Source: Vanilla planifolia
Taxonomy: Eukaryota > Streptophyta > Magnoliopsida > Asparagales > Orchidaceae
Length of the DNA stretch: 64,000 nucleotides
Assembly (NCBI GenBank): GCA_023846275.1
Contig: JAIUJO010000293.1
Coordinates: 422,314 to 486,313 of the forward strand
Direction of reading: 5' to 3'
Shown here in pieces: positions 24,205 through 34,500 of this stretch. A program made the position numbers and the translations under genes. Below the pieces are notes generated by a model. The model searched no databases. It had not been told where the DNA came from and saw nothing but the letters and a program-made list of their open reading frames with translations. How positions within the stretch are numbered: position 1 is the first letter of the stretch; each line of letters begins with the position of its first letter.

Positions 24205-24660
24205 TACAAAGATATGGTCCATTAGATCCAATGCTTCTCCTTTGGGCACCACTTTTTTAAAAAGAAAGATGGTATTCTACATATATGTGTGAACAAATAA
24301 GTTCTTAAAATAGTGATAGACCAAAATTGATATCCTTTCCTAAAATTGATGAATAGTTAGATCATCTTCAAGTTCCTACAATCTTCTTCAAGATATATCT
24401 TTGATCAAGATATCATTAAATATAAATTCAAAAAGATAATATGTCCTAGAAAAATTGCACATATGATATAGACATTATGAGCTCATAGCCATAATATTTA
24501 TGAATCTCTTGAACATCACTTTCTAGCCATACCTTCACTTTTTTGTCATAGTTTTTTATTGATTAGATTTTTTTTGTATTTTTGGAGTATAGCTTAGCAT
24601 ATACAACATCTTTAGACTACTTTGGAGTTTCTTTGAAGAAAGTGTCTATATTCAAAATAT
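24205..24660 (+). pseudogene. Ty3/gypsy reverse transcriptase remnant (element 2)
   Basis: KKKDGILHICVNK lies at 24,259-24,297 and corresponds to KKKDGSLRMCVDYR. The equivalents of NRYPLP and FSKIDLRSGY follow as N*YPF and an FDQDI segment (24,328-24,420). The catalytic FIDD box is at 24,555-24,566. There the second Asp codon is a stop (GAT then TAG), followed by IFFVFLEYS like ILVYS. Stops and frame changes occur throughout. Order and spacing nevertheless match a gypsy RT of normal length. Confidence 0.8.
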
Positions 24661-24889
24661 TCTAAGTGATACTTTGGGTTAGATCTACTAGCTCTCCTTG
24701 GTCATCTTGTTACCCAGTATGGTTCACATTATTAATGTGTAGAAAAGAAGGGTACAATGACAAAGATCCTTTTTTTCTTGGGTGTTTTACAATACTACAG
24801 CAAGTTTTTGTTTAACTTCTAAAAGTTAAAAGCATATGTTTCTCAACTAATAAAGTTCGTGTAGCTTCCACTCTATTAGATCAATGTGA

Positions 24890-25230
24890 GCAAAGGTTCT
24901 ATGAGCTTAACCACCTGTAGGATTGGCCATTCAAGGTTTTTACCAATGAATCACAAATTTGTTTTGGTGTAATTCTTAAGTAGAAATGTCTGGTAATAGC
25001 CAACGACATCAATTAATTATTCAAGCATGAACTAAATCACGCAACACATGACCTATAGTTGCTAGTTTGTAGTTCTTAACCTAAACATTTAGAAACAATG
25101 CTTGTATCAGGTGCCCATTGAGCACAATAATGATGATAAATGCCTTAAGTTTATTTTCTTATGCAATGAGCTTGATCTGTTGCAATGACATTTGTTTGAG
25201 CTCATTAAGTTTTTTTGCTTAAACATGAAC
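24890..25230 (+). pseudogene. Ty3/gypsy RNase H remnant (element 2)
   Basis: From 24,924 the reading WPFKVFTNESQICFGVILK matches (F.VYTDAS..G.G.VL.Q). Then follow VIAN and FKHELNHATHDL (PIAYASR.LK..E.NYPTHDLEL), and CLKFIFLCNELDLLQ at about 25,141-25,190 (SLKYIFTQKELN.RQ). The catalytic Asp of the TDAS box reads Asn. Several stops occur. It lies directly between RT and integrase debris of the same element. Confidence 0.82.
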
Positions 25231-25559
25231 TACTAAGGAAAATAAATAACTGACTGAGGAAAGAGCTTATGATGGGTTTTTATTGAGGTTAATCTTAGTT
25301 GGTAGCATAGTCATTAATGGCTCTACTTAGTACTCTTCACGTTCATGTTAATTGGACAAATTTGTTTATGATTCTTTAGTGGCGACACACTATGTCATAT
25401 AGAGAGATTATCAAACTTTAATGCAATTTTTGTATGAGATTTGCATTGATAGACATTACTTTGATTGAACAAAATAAGATTTGTATTCCATATCACTAGT
25501 AGTTTAGAGAGACTATTAAGGAATTTGATAATAGGTTAGCTATTCACCTAGGTTAGAGA

Positions 25560-26765
25560 AGGACATTACAGAATAATAACACCAACATTTTGTAGGAGGT
25601 TGAAAGAAGCAAGTCTATTATATTTCAAAATGCATGATTTATCGATTAGTAAAGAAAATCATCAAAAGCCTAGTTGTTACCATTATAATTTTGTAATATT
25701 TTTTAAAAGTAAATGGTACGATATCACAAAGGGCTTTGTATAATGTTTTCTAATGACTACAAATGCTTTGATGTGATTTTTGTGACTATGTATTATTAAA
25801 CAAAATGAACATGCTGTCAAGTTGCCAGGAAGAAGGATTCAATAAGTAGATTGGTAGAAAAATATGTGTAGTGGATTGTTAGATTATTTGGATTTCCTTC
25901 AATGATCATTTTGATAGATACATGAAATCATCCACAAATTTCTTAAATGATTTGAACTCTCATAATAACTCTCCAATTTAGTAGAACATATTCTCCTTAG
26001 ATAAATGATTTGTTTGAAAGGATGATCTAGAATACAAAGGACCTTTTAAGGCTATGTATTTGATCATATTCCATAAATTTTTGCCAAGAGCTAGCTTTCA
26101 TTGAATTTGTTTACCATAATAACTATCAACTGATAATAGAAATGGAACCATATGATGCATTACTTGGGTGACATTATAGATTATTTTTGCATTTAGGAAG
26201 GGTGATCCTAGAAAAATGTTATCGATGAGTCTATCAAGAAGCTTTTATGACTAGAGAAGAGTTTGTGAGTGGTTTAGCACCTATAAAAGAAATAGTTTGA
26301 TGGAAAGCATAGATTAGTCATATTTTCTAATGGTGATTAGGTATTCCTTAAGGTTAGTTCAATATGTAGATAGCTTGACTTTAAAAATGCTTCAAAGTTT
26401 GATATGAGGTATATTAAATCACAAAAAGTTTTAAAGAGGATTGGGTCAACAACACACTAGCTTTAGTTGTTAGAATATTTTGTAATTATTAATGAAGTCT
26501 TCCATGTCTTTAATTTCAAGAGTGATTTTCAAAACCTGGTGCATATTCATTAATAACTATTATAGAATTTTCAATTGTAGTAGGTTGAATCTTGTAAGGA
26601 GTCTCCAATAAGCACAGGAGAGCATTATACTTAATAGCATATGAATAAGAGGTTACGTATGCTAGAGTGAAATTGAGCAATCTAAAAGAAAGAGTAATTT
26701 CTTAGGAGTTACATAGTGAGTACATCATAAATGGCCAATGCTATTCCTTAGATTCTTATGATTTT
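25560..26765 (+). pseudogene. Ty3/gypsy integrase remnant (element 2)
   Basis: From 25,714 the words KWYDITKGFV, then IVRLFGFPSMII near 25,880-25,915, FERMI and NTKDLLRLCI (26,010-26,065), then ELAFIEFVYHNNYQLIIEME and PYDALLG (ending about 26,168) follow in order. They correspond to KWEDITMDFV, REIVRLHG.P..I.SDRD, SERTIQTLEDMLRACV, LPL.EFAYNN.YQ.SI.M.PYEALYGR. The C-terminal domain fades out by about 26,760. Stops and shifts abound, so no enzyme can be made. Confidence 0.87.
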
Positions 26766-28679
26766 TTCCAATTAAGGGGTATTATTCCACCCCCATAGTT
26801 AGCTATTTCTCATATTTTTGTGATGTATTTCCTTGGTTGATGTAAGCTATGCATTTTCTTTATAATTTCTTATTCAAAATTAGAAAACTTGGTAAGTTAC
26901 TAAAAGTATAAATATTTTTCAATTTGTAAGGCTTGATATATTTATAAGTAAAGTATGAAATTTAAACAAAATTTTAATTTTTAAACGGTCAAGATGTAAG
27001 GGTAGCATTAGGACATGTATATCTTTAGCCATGAAATGTATTTCATTTGCCTTTAATTCCTAAAGTTAAGATTAGAGAGCCAATAATTTTTTTATGACTT
27101 AAATCATTTAAGTTATATCTTAATCGAAGTTCTTAGATACCATATCCATTACAATTAAGTTCAACTAGTTAAATAAATGATCAAGAAGTGGCTTTTAATG
27201 GACTTAAAAAAACATATCCAAATTTTTAATAGCCATAGTTGTGATGAAGAGGACAAAACCTAGCTATCAAGAGTAAGTAGAAGGGCTAACAAACATGAGG
27301 AAGAAGAAGCCAAAACTTCTTTGTGAAGTCCATTACTTATATGATATATTATGAACCTTATTGTATGCAGGTTAATTCAGTGTCACATTTAGGATTCAAA
27401 ATTGAGGACTTTACTATGAACAAATGCTTTAATTCTTTAGCTTTTCCAAAGGAAATTGAGGATAGACTCATGAATGGAATCTTGATTAGCTAAGGGATGA
27501 TTTGATTTTGATTCTTTATAACTTCATACTTGTTTGAACTAAAAATTATGACTTGATAAGCAATGTCATAGATTTCATCATGACTAAGTGATTTAATCAT
27601 TTTACATAGAAAAGGAGAACTAAGATCTGCTATATATCCTATAACTTGTTCTTGAAGTATCTGTGCCTATCAAATGCATAAGAGGTGGAAAATTATGCTT
27701 TTTCACTTCTTACTATTTTGAAAGCCTTTTTTTATTGTAAATTTTGCAATGATAAACTCATTGATTTAAAAATGTTTTTAAATAAAAATGTAAAAAATAG
27801 AAATTTCATTATTTTAAAATATTTTAAATTAAATATTTTATATTTAACAAATACAATTTTGAAAATTTTTTCATATATGCTTTTAAATAAATATTATCAC
27901 ATAATTCAATATAAGAACAAAAATAAAAATGACTAAGGCTTTTTAATCACTTCTTTCTAACCTATGCATACATGCACCCTGAGTTAATCCAACTAAGATT
28001 CCGCTATAAAAACTACTCTATTTCACCATAGACGATATGAATACTTCACAAACCACACCCTTTTGCAACAATTGCTATGGTTTGGTCAACATAATTTTAA
28101 TTATAAAAGCTAAATATGCTAAGGCACAATATTAAGTAATAATTAATCACAATGTTTCACTAATAAATCCAAAAGCATGTATGTCATTGGTTTATGGATT
28201 ATGATGTTAGAATATGGGTACAAATATTAAAAAGTTCGAAACAACTTAAAAGGAATAATTTTGAAATATTAAATCCAAGATACTAATCAAAGGTGTTGCA
28301 TTACCATGATATTTTAAAAAAATAAAAAGGAATAAGAAAAGAGATAATTAATTGTAAAGAAGTCATTAGTAAGATTTGTAATCAAAGAGAATGTTGGAGT
28401 GAGAGAGGAAAAAAGCTACTTACAAACATAGCTCAAACATTAACAATGAAATTGGAATGAAATGGTTTGTGCTTCTTCTAACAAAAAACAATTCATTTAG
28501 TAAGGTAAAATCGTCTATTCTCAAACATCTATAGCTACTCTATTTACATTAGAATATTTTAGATTAAAATTAAATTTTGTTAATGGCTAGAAAAGTCAAA
28601 GAGATAGACATTAACATTTCAAAGATATAAACAAACATAAATTGCTTTTTAGAATGTTGATTATAGACAAAAATAATGA
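26766..28679. other. AT-rich non-coding sequence
   Basis: I recognise no gene. The open frame at 27,685-27,936 (83 codons, Asn/Lys/Ile/Leu/Phe-rich) reflects AT richness only. The 3' LTR of element 2 would be expected here, but no partner repeat was found upstream. Confidence 0.6.
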
Positions 28680-29050
28680 CCACTGTTCATTCTAGGTAGA
28701 CAAAACAATCGTCACTAGATCAGAATACTGAACAAATGGCCCATTTCTAATCTTGATGTATGAGAGCATTGCTCATAAAGGTAGAGATTATCTTAGCACT
28801 TCAGTTGAGCTTTATGGATGGCTAGCTGGACAATCAGCACTGTTCACAAACATGGAGAAGATCTTAATCATTTGAATAGGTTTTATGGATGGATGATAAG
28901 ATGAAAATTATTGCTCAAGATGACAACACTGATCTCATTCACTTGATTAGGCTCGTTATAGGAACAGTTTGACGAAATCTACTATTCATAAAAGCAAATG
29001 TGATCTTGGTCATTTCATAATTAAAACATGTGATCAAGAGGCATTGGTTT
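28680..29050. repeat. diverged tandem repeat, about 72-bp unit
   Basis: The words CCACTGTTCAT, GCATTGCTCAT, GCACTGTTCAC, TTATTGCTCAA and TACTATTCAT recur at 28,680, 28,766, 28,837, 28,908 and 28,980. The spacings are 86, 71, 71 and 72 bp. Within units a second phased word follows (GATTATCTTAGCACTT, GATCTTAATCATTTG, GATCTCATTCACTTG, GATCTTGGTCATTTC). Units differ strongly from each other. The region is less AT-rich than its flanks and ends about 0.9 kb before the TG-rich array. The number of copies is four to five. Confidence 0.55.
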
Positions 29051-29924
29051 GCTAAACTTGAGAATCATGCAAGACTAATTTTTAGACCTGCATCAAAAGC
29101 TTGTATATGAAGTTTAGCATTTATAATACTTTCTCTCACCATGTAAGTCAAGTGAAAGAGGTTGGTTTCTCCTTGGTGCTCTTGGGAGGTCACACTCAAG
29201 TCACTTGTGCATTGTATGTAGGTCCATCCTAACTTGATCCAATAACTTGCCATATTATGAGCTAAACCTGACTTATTATGCCTAAAATGGTTCAATAATT
29301 ATTTTCTAAATTGATTTAACCCCAGCTACTAAGGGCCTAATTAGTACTTAAGCTTGATCATACTTGATTCACCTAGTCTCCCATCCCAAGGCTCCTAAGG
29401 TCCATTTCTCAAGACATTAGGCCACTTGGCACTATCTTTGGCCTTGTCGTGTTTTGGGTTGTTAGGACAAGTTTTTGTTTCTTTCCTGAAACCATCTTAT
29501 ATACATTTATTATTATTTAATTACTTTTAAAACTTTTTTATAGCTATTAAAATAACAAAATATTTTTACAACTACTAAAATAATAATTTATGTCAATAAA
29601 TGATGTTGTGAAACCTAGTTGTGTTAGATATGAAGAAGTTGAAAAATAAACTAACAATCAAGTAAATGTCTCAAAGATTAACCCCTAATGGTCAGTTATT
29701 CCACAAAAAGTTTGCTCAGTGTCACCTTCATATGCCATTTATGCACTAGCTAAAGCATGACCACCAATACTGGTTTGCATGGTTTGATTCTTTGATTGCT
29801 TCAAAAGAGATCTAGTCAAAACTCTCCAATTAGTTAATCAAATTAAAGAAGCTAACACAATGAATTTGTTATTGTTAAATAAGTGGTGCCATGACCAATG
29901 GTATAATAGTATCTCCCATTTGAT
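29051..29924. other. unique sequence left of the TG-rich array
   Basis: This is moderately AT-rich unique sequence without recognisable coding motifs. The minus-strand open frame at 29,065-29,295 (76 codons) matches nothing I know. A less AT-rich patch at 29,330-29,500 has no obvious feature. There is no gradual rise in TG content towards the array. Confidence 0.6.
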
Positions 29925-31494
29925 CATGGTGCATGTGTTTGCATAAGTTTGTGTATGTGTGCATACTTATGCATGTGTATATATTTCTATGCATACATTT
30001 GCATATGTGGTTCACACATGTTCGATTGTATGTGCATGTTTGTGTATGTCATTATGCATGTGTGTTTACTTATACGTGCATGTCTATGAATCTATGCATG
30101 TGCATGTGCATGACTATTTGAGTGCATGTGCATGCATGTGTTTGTGCTTGTGCATGCATGTTCATGTGCATTTCCAAGTGCATATGTGTGAGTGCATTCT
30201 TGCATGTTTGTGTGTGCATGCATGTCCATTCTGTGAATGGCGGTGCATATGTGTGCATATGTCTATGTCTACCTATGTGCATGTTTGTTCTTGAGCAGCT
30301 ACATGTGAGTGTGCATACTAGGTGAGTATGTAAGAATGCTTGTACTTGTGTGTGCATGTGGGTCTATGGGTGTATGTGTGTACATGTTTACATACATATC
30401 TACATCTGTGTGCTTGTGTGAGTGTTTGTGTGTGAACATGAGTGTATGCATGTGTGTGCGTGTGCTACCTATGCATCTGTGTGCATGTGTATACATGTTT
30501 GTGGGTGTTGGTGTGCATGTGGGTTTGTGTCTTTGTGCATGTGTGTGTGTGTTATTGTGTGTGTTCGTGTATGTGTGTGTCTGCATGTGTATACCTATAT
30601 GCGTGCATATGAATGTGTGCTTGAAAGTGTTCACATACACACGCATGTGCATACAAGTGGGTGTTTGTGTGTGCACGAGAGTAAGTGTGTGTTCCTTTGC
30701 ATGTTTGTGTGTGTGTGCATGTGCATGGTTGTGTTTGTGCATGCATGTTTATGCATGTGAGTTTTGCAAGTGTATGTGGGTGTGCATGAGTTCATGTGTG
30801 GATGTCTATCTGTGCATGTTTGTCTCCTTGTGATTTAAGTGTTTGTGTGTATTTGTATGTATGTGCATGTGTCTACATTTTTGTATGTGTTTGTGTGCAA
30901 GTGCATGTGCTTGTGTAGTTGCTTGCGAGTGGTTATGTGTGTATGTGAGGGTGTGTATGCATGCATATGTGTCTATGTTTGTTTGTGTGTGCATTCATGC
31001 ATGATAGTGTGGCAATGTGCGGTTATGTGTGTGTATGTATGCATGCAAGTGTTATATGAGCACATGAGTGTGTGTGTTTGTGTGTTGTTCATCAATGCAT
31101 GTGCATTTGCATGGATGCACATTTGTGGGCATGTGCTTATGCATATACATGTGTGTGCACATGTGTATGCATGGGTGTGCATTTGTGAGTGCGATTGTAT
31201 GTTTTTGCATGTATATTCCTATATGTGTTTTTTTGTGCATCCTTATGTGTGTGTGTGTATCCATGAGCCTATGCATGTTGGCATGTGTTATGCGTACATG
31301 TGTGTGGGTGTGGGTATGTGTGTGTGTATGTGTGTGTTTGTATGTGTATGTGTGTGTGCATGTGTTTTTGCTTCTGTATTCATGCATGTGTGTGAGCCTT
31401 TGTAGTTGTGCTCTTGCATGTGTGTACATGTATGTGTGTGTTTTCTTGTGCATGTGCTTCTATGTGTATGCACGTGTGTGTGTGGGAGCGGGTG

Positions 31495-31538
31495 TGTGTG
31501 TGTGTGTGCATGTTTGTAAATGTGCACACACACACACA
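31495..31538. repeat. perfect 16-bp inverted repeat within the array
   Basis: TGTGTGTGTGTGTGCA at 31,495-31,510 and its exact reverse complement at 31,523-31,538 are separated by 12 nt. This is one of the few places where a (CA)n tract appears on the plus strand. A hairpin or cruciform is possible. It may mark a small local inversion or template switch during array growth. Confidence 0.85.
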
Positions 31539-34500
31539 TGTTTGTTAGTGTTTGTTCATGCTTACGTGGATGGGTTTTTATGCATCTATGTGTGGGTGGG
31601 TGTTTCTCTGTGCATGATTATATTTTTATGTGTGTGAAAGTGTGTGTACACACATGCATATTTGTGCATGTATGTGTGCATATGCATATGTTTGATTATG
31701 TTTGTGTGTGCATGCATGTGTTTGCATGTCTATGAGCATATTTATGTGCATGTGTGTGTGTGTGTGTTTGCTTATGTTTTCATGCTTGTGTGTGCTTGTG
31801 CACTTGTGTTTGCATGTGTATGTGCAAGTGTATGTGTGTGCTAGTGCCCTTACATGTGTCTATGGATGTGTGTGTGGTGTGCGTATGTGTCTACAAGTGT
31901 GTGTGCATACACACATGTGGCATATGCATGCATTTGTGCGTGTTTCTTTTCTCATGCAAGTGTGCATGTATGTATTTGTGTGTGTATGACTTTATGCTAA
32001 TATGAGTGCATGTGCATGTGCATGTGTTTGTGTTTAGGAAAGTGTGTGTCCTGGTGTGTATGAGTGTTCATGTGTTTGTATGTGCATGCATGCATGTGTG
32101 ATTGTGTTTGTGTGTGTGTAAGTATGTGTTTGTGCATATGCATGTGTATGCATGTACATTCTTGTTTGTAAGTTTGTGATTTTGTGTGTATGTATATGTA
32201 TGAGGGTGTGTGCATGCATTAAAGTGTGTTTGTGTGTGTGTGTGTACATACTTACATGCACACATGTGTGTGTTTTTTGCATTTGTGAATAAGTGCATGT
32301 GTCCATTTTTGTGTGCATGTTAATGTGTGCATGGGCATGCAGGTGTGTGTTCCTATATGTGTGTGTGTTTGTGCATGTGCTTAAGTGTGTGCATGTATAT
32401 GGGTGAGTGTGTGCATGTATGCATTTGTGTTGTTGTTTATGTTCACATAAGTGTGTGCATGCATGTTTGCAAGTGTATGTGTATGTGTTCATGTTTTTGT
32501 GTGGGTGTGTGCAGGCGTGTGCATCTATCTACATGCATGCATTTGTGTGCTTATGTGTGTGCATGCCTGTGCATGTGCACATATCTATATGTCTTTATGT
32601 GTGATGTTTGTTTACATGTATATCTGTATTGCATGTGCATGTGTGCTTGTTTGTGTACATGTGTGTGTGTAAGCATCTTTGTGTTTGTGCATGTGTGTAT
32701 GTGTGTGTGCATGCATGTGTGTTTGTGCAAGGGTGTAAGCCCGTGCACCAATGTCTTCATCCATGTATGTGTGCATTTATGTTGGTGAGTGTGTGCATGC
32801 TTATGCATGTGTATGTGTGTGTGCGTGTCCATATGCATGTGTTCTGTCTGTGCATTTGTGTGTGTGTGTTTTGTGCATGCTTATGCATTTTTTTGTATGT
32901 TTGCATATGTGTATAGATGAGTGTGCATGTGTGCATGTGCATTTGTGTGTGTATGCATCTTTGAGTGTGTGCTTGTCTATGTGTGTCTGTGTATATATTT
33001 GTGTGTGTGCATGTGTGCTTGAGTATGTCTATGTGAGTGTATGTGTGTGTGAGTGTGCATGAGTGGACATGTGTCTATACATGTAAGCATGCATGTTTGT
33101 TTTTTAGTGTGTTTGCATTTGGGCATGTGTACATGCATATGGATGTGCATTTATGTCCTTGTGTGAGTAGATGCATGAAGTTATTTGTGCTTTCATACTT
33201 GCATGTGTCTATGTGTACATGTGCTTGGCTGTGCATTGTTACATATGTGTGTTTCTACATGTGTGTGTGCATGCATGATTATGTGTGTATGTGCATGTGG
33301 GAGTATGCATGTATGTGTGTGAGTGTGTGTGTGCGTATGCATGAATGTGAATGAATGCATGTATCTGTGTTTGCGTTTGTCTATCTATGAATGTGTGTGT
33401 GTTCTTGACCATGTTCATTCCTACCTATATGTGTCGATTTGCATATGTGCAAGTCATTTTATGTGTGTTGGTGTGTGTGTGTGTGTGTCTATGCTTGTGT
33501 GCTGTTAGATGTCTATGCAGGAATGTGTGAATGGTTGTGTGCACCCATGTGTGTGTGTGTTTACTTATGTGTGCATGTGTTCATGTGTGCTTGTGTGTGT
33601 GTATGTGCATGCACATGCATGTGTTCGTGAGTGTTGCACGTGTATGTGTGGATAAAGAGGGTGTGTAGGTGTCTGTGTGCATGCATATGTTTATGTGTGC
33701 ATGTGTATGTGTGCATAAACTCACACTTGTTTGTGTGGGTGCATGAGCTTATCTAAGCATTCATGTGTTTGGGTGTGTGTGTTTATGCATTTGGGTGCGT
33801 GTGTTTGTGCATTTGGGTGCATGCACTTATATGTGTCATCATATGTGTGCGTGTGAATACACGCATATGAGCTAGTGCATTTTGTATACATGTGTTTGTT
33901 TGTACATGTGTGTTTATGTTGTTTTGTGCATATGCATGTGTGTACGTATGACTGTGTGTCACTACATGCATGTGCATGTGTGCATGCATGTGTATGTGTG
34001 TGTGTGTGCATGTGTGGGTATGTGAGAGTGTGTGAGTGTAGGCACATGTGTGTGCATCGGTTCATGTGTGTTCACAAGTATGTGCTTGGGTGCACTTTAT
34101 GTGTAGATGCGTGTGTGTGTGAGTGTGTATATGCATTTTTGTGAGTGTGAATGTGGGAGTGGGCATGTGTGCATGCATGTGGGTGTGTGTGTCTATGCAT
34201 GTTTATGAATGTGTATGTGCCTTTGTAAGTGTGAGTGCGTTTGTGTGTGAGTGTGCATATGCATGTGTAGGTTTGCATGCATGCTTGTTTATGTGTACAC
34301 ATGCATAAGTGTTTGTGCGTGTGGGTGTGTTTCTATGTGTTGTTTTATTTGCATGTATGCTTGTGCGTATTAATTTTTGTGTGTGTGTGCATAGATGTGA
34401 GTGTGTTTAGGTGTGTGTGCATGTGTGTTTACCTATGCAAGTGCATATGTGTTCCTATATGAGTATGTGTGTGTTCACATTTGTGTGTGTGCATGCATGT

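Larger units (their letters stand above)
22826..26765 (+). mobile_element. decayed Ty3/gypsy retrotransposon (element 2)
   Basis: This is a second gypsy relic, on the plus strand, with gag zinc knuckle, reverse transcriptase, RNase H and integrase in canonical gypsy order. It is more damaged by stops than element 1, and no open frame over about 120 codons survives. The RNase H contains an HELNHATHDL segment, typical of the plant gypsy branch with HELNYPTHDLEL. Element 1 has a different version (LNDVKKCSKYEKKLYVIV). The two relics therefore come from different lineages and are not duplicates. LTRs were not identified, so the outer limits are provisional. Confidence 0.8.

Noticed and set aside
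27685-27936. 83-codon Lys/Asn/Ile-rich open frame
   Set aside because: Composition is that expected from AT-rich DNA without stops by chance; no motif.
29065-29295. 76-codon minus-strand open frame next to the array
   Set aside because: No family recognised; lies in a less AT-rich patch where stops are rarer.
30839-31637. Long plus-strand open frames rich in Cys, Val and Met (188-189 codons), resembling cysteine-rich secreted or metallothionein-like proteins
   Set aside because: All frames on both strands are open here at once, and the amino acids follow directly from TGT/GTG/TGC/ATG in a two-base repeat. No start context, domain order or codon bias supports a gene.
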